DNA of 64,000 nucleotides from Halobacillus aidingensis (GTDB taxonomy: Bacteria; Bacillota; Bacilli; Bacillales; Halobacillaceae), in assembly GCF_900104185.1 (NCBI RefSeq), contig NZ_FNIZ01000013.1, positions 1-64,000 on the forward strand, written 5' to 3'. The notes beneath the pieces are model-generated. The model searched no databases. It was not told the origin of the DNA and worked only from the letters and a program-made list of their open reading frames with translations. Below, piece after piece: positions 17,062 to 26,445 of the stretch. A program made the translations under genes and the position numbers. Position 1 is the stretch's first letter, and each line of letters begins with the position of its first letter.

Positions 17062-18087
17062 GTGGACGCATTCTTACTGATTTTAATGTCATTGGCTTTT
17101 GCAGGGACGATCGTCTTTTTTGTTTTTGCCTTCGTAAAAGGGAAGGATCACAGGCGCGGGAACTTTCTAAAATCGGGTGGTTGTCTGTACGCCTGTTTCG
17201 TCCTGGCTATGTTTGTAGGATCTGAGGAGGGAGCTTTTCTAACCTTCTTAGTAATTTTAATGGTAACAGCTTTAGCAGGTATGGTCGTCTTTTTCATATT
17301 AGCCTTCGTGAAAGGGAAGGGGAACAGGCTGGGAAACTTTTTGAAATCAGGGGGCTGTCTTCTTGCATTACTGGCTTTTGTCCTTATTACGGGAGCGATG
17401 AGCGAGGATGTTCCGGTCACGGAAGAGGTTAATGCTTCTATAGCAGACAAAGAAGCTGAGGCGAAGGCGAAACAGGAAGAGGAAGATAAAGAGCGAGAGG
17501 CTAAAGAACAAGAAGAGAAAGAACGGGATGAACAAGAAGCTAAGGAACAAGCGCAGAAAGAGCTGGAAGAACAAGAGGCTAAGGAACAAGCGCAGAAAGA
17601 GCTGGAAGAACGAGAAGCTAAAGAACAAGCCCAGAAGGAACAAGAAGAACGGGAAGCTAGGGAAAAAGCTCAAAAAGAGCAGGAAGCCAAAGAAGCTGAG
17701 GAGCAAAAGAAGAAAGAAGAAGAGGAGCGTAAGGCTAAAGAGGAAGCAGAACGGAAAGCAAAGGAGGAGGAAGAGCGTAAAGCTAAAGAAGACAGCGTAA
17801 CCGTTTCTCAAAAGCAGGCGGTAGCTATGGCTGAGCAATACCTTAGTTTCATGGCATTCTCAAAGTCAGGGTTGATCGATCAATTGGAGTTTGAGGGGTT
17901 CAGTACAGAAGATGCCACCTATGGTGTAGAACATATTTCGGTGGATTGGCAGGAACAAGCGGTGACCAAGGCCGAGGAGTATCTTGATTTTATGGCGTTC
18001 TCAAGACAGGGTTTGATTGATCAATTGGTTTTCGAAGGGTTCAGCAAAGAACATGCAGCGTACGCAGCCAGTCAAGTGGGGTTGTAA
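17062..18087 (+). CDS. membrane protein with coiled coil and two Ltp-type repeats
   Basis: 341-aa protein built from duplicated parts. Residues 1-52 and 58-112 are tandem copies of a membrane hairpin unit; both contain AFVKGK and GNFLKSGGCL. Residues 128-245 are an almost uninterrupted charged helix of E/K/A/Q heptads, a long coiled coil. Residues 250-292 and 297-341 are two Ltp repeats (Lipoprotein_Ltp, PF07553-like, with FMAFSxxGLIDQLxFEGFS), a module known from surface lipoproteins and phage superinfection-exclusion proteins. The start is GTG with a strong GGAGG. Which side of the membrane the coiled coil lies on is unclear. The last 306 bp of the locus are duplicated at 47674-47979. Confidence 0.85.
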   Translation: MDAFLLILMSLAFAGTIVFFVFAFVKGKDHRRGNFLKSGGCLYACFVLAMFVGSEEGAFLTFLVILMVTALAGMVVFFILAFVKGKGNRLGNFLKSGGCLLALLAFVLITGAMSEDVPVTEEVNASIADKEAEAKAKQEEEDKEREAKEQEEKERDEQEAKEQAQKELEEQEAKEQAQKELEEREAKEQAQKEQEEREAREKAQKEQEAKEAEEQKKKEEEERKAKEEAERKAKEEEERKAKEDSVTVSQKQAVAMAEQYLSFMAFSKSGLIDQLEFEGFSTEDATYGVEHISVDWQEQAVTKAEEYLDFMAFSRQGLIDQLVFEGFSKEHAAYAASQVGL

Positions 18088-18105
18088 TCGCAAGGTGGAA
18101 GCGGG
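17800..18105 (+). repeat. 306-bp duplicated segment, donor copy
   Basis: This is the 3' end of the coiled-coil/Ltp gene plus 18 bp downstream. It is the same as 47674-47979 except for two base changes that I could find, with no indels. Confidence 0.93.
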
Positions 18106-18144
18106 TAATATGACAAGAATATAGGTAAAAAATGAGGGCTTATG

Positions 18145-18198
18145 AAAGTGCCTGACCCCTACGCTAAAGTGATAACGTGGTGGAGGTCAGGCACTTTT
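18145..18198 (+). repeat. REP-like palindrome, copy 4
   Basis: AAAGTGCCTGACCCC, core CGCTAAAGTGATAACG, GTGGAGGTCAGGCACTTT. It lies 39 bp after the duplicated Ltp segment and is preceded by TTATG as in copy 10. Confidence 0.9.
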
Positions 18199-18261
18199 TA
18201 TATCGTCTGCATAATGAGTGGAATTTAGGAGGTGAGCACCAATATCATACATATAGGTGAA

Positions 18262-18314
18262 GGTGCCTGACCCCCCATGCGCTAAAGTGTTACCGTGGTG
18301 GGGGTCAGGCACTT
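18262..18314 (+). repeat. REP-like palindrome, copy 5
   Basis: GGTGCCTGACCCCCC, core CGCTAAAGTGTTACCG, GTGGGGGTCAGGCACTTTT, in the same orientation as copy 4. Confidence 0.9.
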
Positions 18315-18682
18315 TTTTAAGGCACTTTTTTTAATGAGTCCTAGAAGGGATTTGGGTGTAACGTATAGCAGGTTAGCAGCAGAGATTCTCAAATATGCAG
18401 AAGATGGGACAAACATTATATTGAAAATGGTTGGATGGAGGAGCCGCCAAGAGCATTAGACAGAGATGAGTTAGCCAAGAAAAAATAACTGTTATAGTCC
18501 CACAAGATCCAGTAATAATTTCCCGATTCCTGGCATCGAGAGATGGGAGGAGGATCGTAAATCCGTCCATCCTTTCTTTGTAAGCTCCAAAGTCCTCCGA
18601 GTGCAGATGATTTGAGCTACACCGGTGAGAGTCACGGACCACATATTCCAACAAATGTGTGGCACTCCAGAATAGTTCTTCT

Positions 18683-18722
18683 AAAAGTTGCAGGCAGGTA
18701 AAGACTCCCTGCAACTTTTTTC
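18683..18722. terminator. bidirectional terminator-like hairpin
   Basis: AAAAGTTGCAGG ... CCTGCAACTTTTTT, a 12-bp stem with T-runs both ways. No gene is evident immediately upstream. Confidence 0.7.
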
Positions 18723-18895
18723 TGAAACGTATGAAGAAATATTTAGAGGAGCGCACGATGGATACTTATTACAGAGAGAAGACCTAAGGGAATAATAAGT
18801 ATGAAGGTTATTCGATATAGTATTAAACGTATTTCTAGTCGCGTCTTTCAGGAGCAAACTACTATATATACCTTTATGTAAGTACACTTTTTATA

Positions 18896-18934
18896 CGAAA
18901 AGGGCCCTTTCTAATAGAAGGGCCCTTTTCGTAT
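18896..18934. terminator. terminator of the formate dehydrogenase operon
   Basis: ACGAAAAGGGCCCTTTC-N5-GAAGGGCCCTTTTCGT sits directly after the last minus-strand gene of the fdh operon. It is symmetric and probably works in both directions. Confidence 0.85.
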
Positions 18935-18936
18935 AA

Positions 18937-19155
18937 TCATTCATCTTCTTGTATGGGTTCAAATCCACTGTCCCGAATGGCTTGCATAAAGTCTTCTAAT
19001 GACCCTGCTTCTTCATTATATGAGAAAGTAATTTTATTGAATTTAGTATTTACGTCTGCTTCCCTAATGCCCCAAACATTATACAAAGCTTCGTTCACTT
19101 TCTCTACATCAGATGAGCTGGTCATTCCATTGATTTGTATAGTAACTTCCTTCAA
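18937..19155 (-). CDS. HMA-like small protein lacking the metal Cys pair
   Basis: 72-aa protein with the beta-alpha-beta pattern of heavy-metal-associated (HMA) domains: VTIQINGMTS, EKVNEALYNVWGI, DVNTKFNKITFSY, DFMQAIRDSGF. The metal ligands of a normal GMTCxxC loop are absent; S13 and D16 stand there in GMTSSSD. It is the last gene of the fdh operon, 16 bp after DUF1641. Metal transport by the classical mechanism is unlikely. A structural or partner-binding role with the dehydrogenase is possible but unproven. Confidence 0.78.
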   Translation of the reverse strand: MKEVTIQINGMTSSSDVEKVNEALYNVWGIREADVNTKFNKITFSYNEEAGSLEDFMQAIRDSGFEPIQEDE

Positions 19156-19171
19156 GGAAGCTCACCTTCTT

Positions 19172-19654
19172 CTATTTTGTTTTCATTCCTTGACCCATGC
19201 CTTGCAAGAAATGAATCATGGTTGTGATGGATCGATTTACATCGGGGTCACGTATAGATTTTGCGAGTCCCCACAATCCTAATTTCTCATCTTTTTGGCT
19301 TTGTTCAGCTGAATTCTTAAGACCCTCACTTGCCCCATTTAATAATGTATTTAGTTGGTCAGGATCCACCTTGGTAAAGAAATTAAAAGTACTGATTCCA
19401 CTTTTCACTAAATCATGCACTGTAGGTTTGTCCAATTCCTCCATGGCTAAAATTCCGAGTTCATGTCGTGTTCTTAACATGCCTTTTGTAATATCGAGAA
19501 TACCGAACTTATGAAGTTCCTCAATAATTTCTAATAGGATCAGAATGGACTCTTTATTCTCAGTTAATTTTTCTAGTATTTCATTTAGATCGGAGGCTTG
19601 CTGTTGATCAGGAGTAAGAATGGATTCATCAATTTGCTTGATCGCTTTCGCCAT
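19172..19654 (-). CDS. DUF1641 protein, YrhD-like
   Basis: 160-aa, mostly helical protein of family DUF1641, which in Bacillus is regularly encoded next to FdhA (yrhE-yrhD). The central GILAMEELDKPTVHDLVKSG and C-terminal MIHFLQGMGQGMK fit that family. The start is the ATG with AAGGGAG, which lies inside the fdhA 3' end (26-bp overlap); a longer frame would extend deep into fdhA without a ribosome site. It is probably an accessory or adaptor subunit of the formate dehydrogenase. Confidence 0.85.
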   Translation of the reverse strand: MAKAIKQIDESILTPDQQQASDLNEILEKLTENKESILILLEIIEELHKFGILDITKGMLRTRHELGILAMEELDKPTVHDLVKSGISTFNFFTKVDPDQLNTLLNGASEGLKNSAEQSQKDEKLGLWGLAKSIRDPDVNRSITTMIHFLQGMGQGMKTK

Positions 19655-22622
19655 GTTCAACTCCCTTTCTCTTAATAAATTCCGGAATCGGTGTAAAGTT
19701 TTCCCGTTCCCATTTCCTTTCAACCTCAACGCCTTCTTGAGGTTGAGGATTACCGAATCGGTGGTTTATTTCAGGTATAGGCGATGGACCGCTCGGCTCA
19801 ATCACTTCCATTTTAACATCCATTTCTTTGTAGTTAGGAGTGTGGGTGTCTTTGTCATGATAGCTACTCGTCAGCTTGTTTACAGCACTTTTTTCTTCCA
19901 TCGAATGCATAGGAAAGTACAATTGTTTACCCTTCACTTGTTCTGTTACCCAAACTCGAATTTCAGTTTCCCCGTAGGGAGATTTCAATCTCACAAGAGC
20001 GCCTGTTTTTATTCCACGTTTACTTGCTAATTCAGGTGAAACTTCAAGCCACGGCTCAGGTACTTTATGACTGATTCCTTCTGAACGATACGTCATATTG
20101 CCTTCATGGAAATGTTCCAAAATCCGACCATTATTCAAGTGTAAGTCATACTCCTCGCCTGGTTCATATGGAGGTGTCCACTCAACTGCGAATAATCGAG
20201 CTTTTCCATCTTCGAAACCAAACTCTTTCTCATAAAGTAGAGGAGTATCTGACCCATCTTTATTCACAGGCCATACCTGACTGTTCCAACCTTCCAGCCT
20301 ACTATAACTTACACCTGCAAAAATTGGAGACAGTTTTGCAGCCTCGTCCATGATTTCTCCTGGATGTTTATAATTCCAGTTTGCACCTAGTTTATTAGCG
20401 AAATTCTGGAAAATTTCCCAATCAGGTTTGGATTCACCTAGAGGTTCAAGTGCTTTGTGAAAACGTTGAATTCTTCTTTCCGTATTTGTAAATGTTCCAT
20501 CCTTCTCTAGGCTTGGTGCTGCAGGCAAAACGACATCTGCGAACTGAGCAGTCTTAGAGAAGAAGATATCCTGTACAACGAAGAAATCAAGCTTTTCAAA
20601 AGCTGTGTGAACATAATTAATATTGGAATCAACAAGACCCATCTCTTCTCCAAATAGATACATCGCTTTCACTTTCCCATCTTGGATAGCCTCAACAACC
20701 TCGTGGTTATTGTAACCAGGTTCCTTAGGTAAAGTTGTTCCCCATGCTTCTTCATACCTAGCACGGATTTTATCATCCTCGATCGACTCGTATCCTGGTA
20801 ACCACTCTGGCATTGTGCCAAAATCACTTGCTCCTTGCACATTGTTATGTCCACGTAACGGGTAACCTCCCGTACCGGGCTTGCCATAATTTCCTGTAAC
20901 GAGAAGTAAGTTTGATATAGCCGTACTCGTATCCGTACCACCTTTATGTTGTGTAACACCCATAGCCCACAATGCACACATGCTTTTTGCTTCATGAATG
21001 ATGGTAGCTACTTTAATTAGAAGTTCTTTGCTTAAACCAGTTTTATCTTCTGCATAATCCAAAGTATACGTATCCAAAGAATCTACGAAATCCTCAAAGT
21101 TATTTACGCGCTTTTCAATAAAATCAGTATCATGCCAATCTTTATCAATAATATATTTGGCGATGGCATTTAACCAAACTAAGTCTGTTCCTGGTTTTGG
21201 ACTAATAAATAAGTCTGCTCTCTGTGCAAGTTCATTCTCTCGCAAATCGAACACGATCAACTTTTGATTAAATAATTTATTCGCTCGTTTTATTCTTGTT
21301 GCCAATACTGGATGAGATTCTGCAGGATTGGCTCCCACAACTAGCACAAGTTCTGAACTTTCAATATCTTCAATTGTTCCTGCATCTCCACCGATTCCTA
21401 CGGTTCTCATTAAGCCAGTAGATGCAGGGGTTTGACAGTATCGCGAGCAATTATCTATATTATTCGTTCCAAACACACTACGCGCCAGCTTTTGGAACAA
21501 ATAGTTTTCCTCGTTCGAGCATTTTGATGATGCGATGAATCCGATAGAATCATTACCATGAGTTTCTTTAATATCTGTCATTTTTGAAGCCATTAAAGAA
21601 AGAGCTTCTTCCCAAGTGGCTTCAACGAACCTTTCACCTTTACGAATTAGTGGTGTAGTTAAACGTTCCTCACTGTTCACAAAGTCCCATCCGAATTTAC
21701 CTTTAACACAAGTGGAGACTCCGTTAGCAGGAGCAGCTGGGTCTGGTTGTATTTTTAAAATTTCACGATCTTTTGTCCACACTTCAAAGCTACATCCAAC
21801 ACCACAATAAGTACATACCGTTTTCGTTCGTTCGATACGATCTTTACGCATAGTTGCTTCTATATTTGAAATTGTTAATATTTCTCGATATCCTGGCTCG
21901 ACTTCTTTAGTTAGATTAATCATTGGTTCCAGTACATCATTTGGTATGCCTGTCATGTACCCCGCTTCTCCGAGCATAGATTTTTCCATTAGTGCGTTGC
22001 AAGGACAAACTGACACACAATGACCACAAGAAACACAAGATGATTCATCAATTGGAACATCATTATCCCAAATTACTCGAGGGGCGTTTCGCTCCCAATC
22101 AATGGTTAACACTTCACTAACTTGAAGATTCTGACATGCTTCCACACAAAGCCCGCACAATATACACTGGTCCGGTTCATAGCGATAAAAAGGATGAGAA
22201 TTATCAGCAGGGTATGGTTTAGCTTTGAATGCATATTCCTGATGTTCAACCTCTAAATATTCCGCAGCATTATGAACCTCGCAATTTCCATTATTATTAT
22301 CACAAACGGTACAATAAAGTTCATGGTTCTCCAATATTCGTGACATAGCCTCGTGTTGAGCTTCTTTAACATTGTTGGACTGGGTTTTGATCTCCATTCC
22401 ATCTTCAACTTTAGTGGCACACGCCCGTTTCAGTTCTCCATTAATTTCTATAAAACATGTATCACATGTCTGTATAACACCGATTCCGAGGTCTGGTTGT
22501 GTCGAACAGATACCTGGTACGTAAATTTTTTGATTTCTAACGGCTTCAAACACCGTTTCACCATTATTAACAGAATACTGCTCTTCATTAATTGTAATTT
22601 TTAGTTGCTTTCCTGCTGCCAC
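19629..22622 (-). CDS. formate dehydrogenase alpha subunit, molybdopterin and Fe-S
   Basis: 997-aa enzyme of the YrhE/YjgC type that oxidises formate to CO2. In order: an N-terminal 2Fe-2S ferredoxin domain (Cys around residues 39-70), a Cys/His-ligated [4Fe-4S] segment (YCTVCDNNNGNCEVH), and two [4Fe-4S] ferredoxin motifs (CILCGLCVEAC and CVSCGHCVSVCPC). The catalytic part then begins with the CTYCGVGC cluster motif. The Mo ligand is Cys in CSRYCQTPAS, not selenocysteine. The dinucleotide-binding C-terminal domain is complete. It is co-transcribed with an OFA transporter upstream and DUF1641 and HMA-like genes downstream. The molybdopterin genes needed for its cofactor lie divergently at 25.4-29.8 kb, but two of them are broken. 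Confidence 0.94.
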   Translation of the reverse strand: MAAGKQLKITINEEQYSVNNGETVFEAVRNQKIYVPGICSTQPDLGIGVIQTCDTCFIEINGELKRACATKVEDGMEIKTQSNNVKEAQHEAMSRILENHELYCTVCDNNNGNCEVHNAAEYLEVEHQEYAFKAKPYPADNSHPFYRYEPDQCILCGLCVEACQNLQVSEVLTIDWERNAPRVIWDNDVPIDESSCVSCGHCVSVCPCNALMEKSMLGEAGYMTGIPNDVLEPMINLTKEVEPGYREILTISNIEATMRKDRIERTKTVCTYCGVGCSFEVWTKDREILKIQPDPAAPANGVSTCVKGKFGWDFVNSEERLTTPLIRKGERFVEATWEEALSLMASKMTDIKETHGNDSIGFIASSKCSNEENYLFQKLARSVFGTNNIDNCSRYCQTPASTGLMRTVGIGGDAGTIEDIESSELVLVVGANPAESHPVLATRIKRANKLFNQKLIVFDLRENELAQRADLFISPKPGTDLVWLNAIAKYIIDKDWHDTDFIEKRVNNFEDFVDSLDTYTLDYAEDKTGLSKELLIKVATIIHEAKSMCALWAMGVTQHKGGTDTSTAISNLLLVTGNYGKPGTGGYPLRGHNNVQGASDFGTMPEWLPGYESIEDDKIRARYEEAWGTTLPKEPGYNNHEVVEAIQDGKVKAMYLFGEEMGLVDSNINYVHTAFEKLDFFVVQDIFFSKTAQFADVVLPAAPSLEKDGTFTNTERRIQRFHKALEPLGESKPDWEIFQNFANKLGANWNYKHPGEIMDEAAKLSPIFAGVSYSRLEGWNSQVWPVNKDGSDTPLLYEKEFGFEDGKARLFAVEWTPPYEPGEEYDLHLNNGRILEHFHEGNMTYRSEGISHKVPEPWLEVSPELASKRGIKTGALVRLKSPYGETEIRVWVTEQVKGKQLYFPMHSMEEKSAVNKLTSSYHDKDTHTPNYKEMDVKMEVIEPSGPSPIPEINHRFGNPQPQEGVEVERKWERENFTPIPEFIKRKGVEHGESDQAN

Positions 22623-22692
22623 TTAAAGTCACCTACCTAATAGAATTCCTTTATGCCTAAGTGTTTACCATTTTTGGTAGATATATACAAAC

Positions 22693-23949
22693 TCATGTTG
22701 GATTCGGCACAGCTTCTGTTTTGCTCTTACGATAACGAACAATTAGAATCTTCATAGCAATAGCAGTAAGGAAAGCTGTTACAATTAAGATACCAAAGAT
22801 AATAAAGGTTACATCATAACTATTAGTCGTCTCGCGAATATAAGATACAGCCATCGGTCCTACCACTCCAGCAGCTGCCCATGCAGTAAGCAAATATCCA
22901 TGTATGGCACTTAGTTGTTTTGTACCAAATAAGTCTCCGATAAAAGCTGGAAGATTAGAAAACCCTCCACCGTAGATGGAAACAATGAGAAACATAGACG
23001 CTTGAAAAAATAGAGAGTTTGTTATGTTTATAAGAGAGAAAAACAGCACGAGCTGAATTGTGAAAAAGATGATATACGTGTAGGCTCTCGTAATATAATC
23101 TGAAAGAAAAGCCCAAAACAACCGTCCTCCTCCATTGAATAAACCCATAATACCTACCATCGTTGCAGCAGCAGCTTCCGTCATCCCTGCTTTTTCTTGG
23201 GCCATTGGGGAAGCAACAGAAATTAACATAATCCCTGCGGATATATTGATAAACATCATCCACCACAACATCCAAAATCGAGCCGTTTTGACTGCTTCTC
23301 CACGAGTCATCTGGTCTAAATCACTGGTATTCTTGTCATTCTCTTCATCAGGATTATATCCCTCAGGTTTCCAGTCTTTAGGTGGAGGAGTGATGTAGGA
23401 TGCACCTAGAGCCATTAAAACTAAATAGCACGACCCTAATATATAGAAAGACCAATGAATACCTAACGTATTATTTAGAAATTCAGCAGTAGGTCCAGCA
23501 ATTAAAGCCCCTGCCCCAAAACCAAAAACCGCCATTCCCGTAGCTAAACCACGACGATCCGGAAACCATTTGACTAACGTGGAAACAGGAGCAATATAAC
23601 CAATTCCTAACCCAATCCCACCAATAACCCCGTATGTGATATAAAACCCCCAAAGCCATTCAATTTGAACCATTAATCCTGTAAATAACATACCTCCACT
23701 AAATAATACGGCTGCGATCAATCCCGATGTACGCGGGCCTCGTTTTTCGACAAACTTCCCCATGAAAGCTGCTGTTAGTCCTAAAAAGAAAATCGCAATG
23801 GTAAAAGCAAGAGCAACATCTGTTCCACTCCATCCTAACTGCTCAGTCATCGGTGTTTTGTAAACACTATAGGCATAGACCGATCCAATTGATAAGTGCA
23901 TAGCAACTGCAGATACAGCAATCAGCCATCTATTTTTTTTGGTTTCCAC
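22693..23949 (-). CDS. OFA-family MFS transporter (oxalate/formate antiporter-like)
   Basis: 418-aa, 12-helix major facilitator of the oxalate:formate antiporter family. Typical marks are MHLSIGSVYAYSVYKTP in helix 1, the GxGxGxGY run in GVIGGIGLGIGYIAPVSTLVKWFPDRRG, and the PPPKDW loop. It likely moves formate or another small carboxylate for the dehydrogenase encoded next. I place the start at GTG 23949, because the ATG six codons upstream is part of the ribosome site GGAAAGGAG itself. A 12-bp palindrome GTGATATATCAC (23993-24004) upstream may be an operator. Confidence 0.85.
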   Translation of the reverse strand: METKKNRWLIAVSAVAMHLSIGSVYAYSVYKTPMTEQLGWSGTDVALAFTIAIFFLGLTAAFMGKFVEKRGPRTSGLIAAVLFSGGMLFTGLMVQIEWLWGFYITYGVIGGIGLGIGYIAPVSTLVKWFPDRRGLATGMAVFGFGAGALIAGPTAEFLNNTLGIHWSFYILGSCYLVLMALGASYITPPPKDWKPEGYNPDEENDKNTSDLDQMTRGEAVKTARFWMLWWMMFINISAGIMLISVASPMAQEKAGMTEAAAATMVGIMGLFNGGGRLFWAFLSDYITRAYTYIIFFTIQLVLFFSLINITNSLFFQASMFLIVSIYGGGFSNLPAFIGDLFGTKQLSAIHGYLLTAWAAAGVVGPMAVSYIRETTNSYDVTFIIFGILIVTAFLTAIAMKILIVRYRKSKTEAVPNPT

Positions 23950-24639
23950 AATGATTCTCCTTTCCAATTTATTGTTTTATTGTGTCCTTTACGTGATATA
24001 TCACTCAAAAAACTGAACATTTTATAAGTGCACGGGCTCTGTTGTGTTCTATCTGCTATAGAACGATTTGGGTTTTAATAGACGAAATTTCATAAATTAG
24101 TATTTATCGACGAATTATAGCTTTTATCAAGAGTTACCCATTCCAAATGCTACATCCGATTAATGGAGCACCTTATGTAATTTAGTTGAAAGACAGCCTG
24201 AATTAACTTGAGTTACCCGAGTAAAAGAAGGCGAAATCAATAATCTCAATGTGGAAATTGACAAGTTTGTTATGGAGCTTTTTTTGATGATCCTACATTA
24301 ATGCAAAAAAGATTGTACATTTTACCTGATATATCCTCTCTCTTTCTTTAACAGAGGCTAAAGCCAAGAATTTTTAAATACTAAAAAATATATTATTGAG
24401 AGGTTCAAGCGTTTTATTTAGAATTTTTACTTGAAAAAATTTTTAAAGGGAGGTATTTCCAAATGAAAAACGAAAAGAATTTAATTGAGGGAAGGATAAT
24501 ATGTATGAAGTATTATCAGAAATTAATAAACCAAATAAAAAATATAAGTAATCAGCAATTTTTATATGGAATGGCCATACCTATTACCTGCTATAGGCTT
24601 ACTAGCATTATTTTCGGAATCTCAGTTTAAAGATTTTAT
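23950..24639. other. divergent promoter region, formate island
   Basis: This holds the promoter of the fdh operon, including the palindrome GTGATATATCAC at 23993-24004. AT-rich sequence follows, with scraps of coding character such as a frame from 24463 (MKNEKNLIEGR...) that stops after 55 codons. No complete gene is visible. Confidence 0.45.
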
Positions 24640-25384
24640 CCAGGAATGAGCAAGTGGGAGGGGGTGGATGGAAAGGAGAAATCAAGAATAAGGCAAAGGA
24701 CGGGACTCCTTATTGGATGGATAAGAAATTGTCCCCTTTTTTAACGAAACCAGTATTTGCGATCCGCTTTGAAATCACCAAGCGTAAAAAGGCGGAGGAA
24801 GAATGACAGCATATATTGACCTGATTGATCGAAGTTCAAGAGCAAGAAAGGAAAAGACTATCAAGAGAATTACATGATGAAATTAGACAAAACCTGTATA
24901 GTTACGTAGTTACCCTCAATCGGTTGAATGCAGAGCTGGAACATCCGTTGATTGAACGGTTATTGGAGGAATCCAAAGACTTAATTCAGAAATCCCGCGA
25001 TTTCTCTTGGCAATTAAGACCTTCTGTATTGGATGACCTAGGTTTGATTCTGCCATCCGTTCCTCAGAAAGATATGAAATCGATATCTATTTTAATAACT
25101 CGCTAGAACATCGTTTGGTTTCTAATACCGAGGTTACCATTTATCGGAGGATTCAATAATCTCTAACATATGTAAGGAAGTATGCTAGTGTCGCCCAGGC
25201 TTCCGTAACCATAAGAGTATTGGTGGAAGTCCGTGGAAAGGGATTTGATCAAGAAGAGCTTTTTTGGGGTGTAGGTTTGGTGAGCATGGAGGAAAGGGCC
25301 CGGTCGGTTGATGGAGAACTTTCTGTGCATCCGACTCCTGGAAAAGGTACTACGAGCGTAATGGATATTCCCTGTGCGGATTAA
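24640..25384 (+). pseudogene. broken PAS-domain sensor histidine kinase (NarL-partner type)
   Basis: Three frames together spell a truncated HisKA_3 kinase. First comes a PAC-like end of a PAS domain (GEIKNKAKDGTPYWMD, FAIRFEITKRKKAEEE), then EQERKRLSRELHDEIRQNLY carrying the phospho-His. Remains of the ATPase domain follow (ATIYRR-like VTIYRRIQ, then GVGLVSMEERARSVDG and PTPGKGT). At least two stops or frameshifts separate these pieces, and the N-box region is damaged. No cognate response regulator remains nearby. It ends 26 bp before moaA and probably once controlled the formate/molybdopterin genes. Confidence 0.8.
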
Positions 25385-25409
25385 TAGAAAACAAGAGGAG
25401 AGTTATGCT

Positions 25410-26423
25410 ATGAAGCTAGCTTTAGAAGATAAATTCGGTCGGCCATTAGAAGATTTGCGTATTTCCGTAACTGATCGTTGCAATTTCAGGTGCCTATATT
25501 GTATGCCAAAGGAGATATTCGGAGACGATTTCGAATTTATGAAGAAAACGCAACTTCTCACCTTTGAAGAAATCTATCGGTTGGCCAAGATTTTCATTGA
25601 ATGTGGTGTTAAAAAAATTCGATTGACAGGTGGAGAGCCCCTTTTGCGCAGGAAATTACCCGATTTGATTAAGATGCTGACTAGCCTTGAAGGCTTGAAG
25701 GATATAGGCTTAACCACGAATGGTTTTCTCCTTGAAAGATATGCCATGGAACTGAAGAAAGCTGGACTCCAAAGAGTGAATGTAAGTCTTGATGCTATCA
25801 ATAATAAAACCTTCCAGTCAATCAACAGTGTTGGAGCGCAGTCCGATCGGATTTTGAAAGGCATCAAGAAAGCCAAAGAGGTTGGACTTGTCGTCAAAGT
25901 CAACATGGTAGTCAAAAAGGGAATGAATGATGGAGAAATCATACCGATGGCAAAATTCTTTAAGGAGATGGGGGTTACTCTACGTTATATAGAATTCATG
26001 GATGTCGGCCAGTCAAATGGTTGGGAGTTTAAGCATGTCGTAACGAAAAAAGAAATCTTCGAGATGCTTTCCAAAGAATTTGATTTAGAGCCGGTCGATC
26101 CGGATTATTTGGGGGAAGTTGCCAAGCGGTACCGTTATAAGGGGACAGACACAGAAGTTGGATTTATCACGTCTGTCTCGGAGTCTTTCTGTTCCACTTG
26201 TACGAGGGGCCGTATTTCAGCTGATGGTAAGTTTTTTACATGTTTGTTTGCAGCCCAAGGATTCGACTTAAGAAGGTTGGTTCGCGCCGATCTTTCGGAT
26301 AATGAAATCAAAGAACACTTTGCTCCGACCTGGAGAAATAGGAGAGACCGTTACTCCGATGAACGGACAGAAGAAACTGTTAGAAATAAACCACGCATCG
26401 AAATGTCTTATATCGGTGGTTAG
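25410..26423 (+). CDS. moaA: GTP 3',8-cyclase
   Basis: Radical-SAM enzyme of the first step of molybdopterin synthesis, 337 aa. The SAM cluster motif is CNFRCLYC (about residues 25-32), preceded by LRISVTDR. The second cluster is held by [19 protein letters not shown] near the C-terminus, and the chain ends in the typical YIGG. An AGAGGAG site 9 nt ahead selects the ATG at 25410 over an upstream start. It is the first intact gene of the plus-strand moa cluster, which must supply cofactor to the divergently encoded FdhA. Confidence 0.95.
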   Translation: MKLALEDKFGRPLEDLRISVTDRCNFRCLYCMPKEIFGDDFEFMKKTQLLTFEEIYRLAKIFIECGVKKIRLTGGEPLLRRKLPDLIKMLTSLEGLKDIGLTTNGFLLERYAMELKKAGLQRVNVSLDAINNKTFQSINSVGAQSDRILKGIKKAKEVGLVVKVNMVVKKGMNDGEIIPMAKFFKEMGVTLRYIEFMDVGQSNGWEFKHVVTKKEIFEMLSKEFDLEPVDPDYLGEVAKRYRYKGTDTEVGFITSVSESFCSTCTRGRISADGKFFTCLFAAQGFDLRRLVRADLSDNEIKEHFAPTWRNRRDRYSDERTEETVRNKPRIEMSYIGG

Positions 26424-26445
26424 GGAAATGGGAAGGAATCAAATC

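Larger units (their letters stand above)
18106..18936. other. gene-poor region with two palindromes and two terminators
   Basis: Palindrome copies 4 and 5 lie 63 bp apart. From 18320 to 18680 no frame survives and no remnant could be named. Hairpins at 18683 and 18896 bracket two tiny frames (18731-18787, 18 codons, and 18801-18881, 26 codons, MKVIRYSIKR...), neither convincing. Confidence 0.45.

Noticed and set aside
17528-17800. 90-codon Lys/Arg-rich plus frame
   Set aside because: A shifted reading of the coiled-coil repeat.
17368-17838. 156-codon Phe/Leu/Ser-rich minus-strand frame
   Set aside because: It is the reverse complement of the E/K/Q-rich coiled coil, which always gives a spuriously hydrophobic frame.
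18373-18756. 127-codon minus-strand frame
   Set aside because: No ribosome site or recognisable family, and it crosses a terminator-like hairpin; probably chance.
21400-21450. Possible selenocysteine in formate dehydrogenase
   Set aside because: The residue in the Mo-ligand position is encoded as Cys (CSRYCQTPAS); no in-frame TGA or SECIS is needed.
23993-24004. GTGATATATCAC as an FNR/CRP box
   Set aside because: The spacing between the GTGA and TCAC halves is 4 rather than the 6 of the consensus, so it is reported only as a palindrome.
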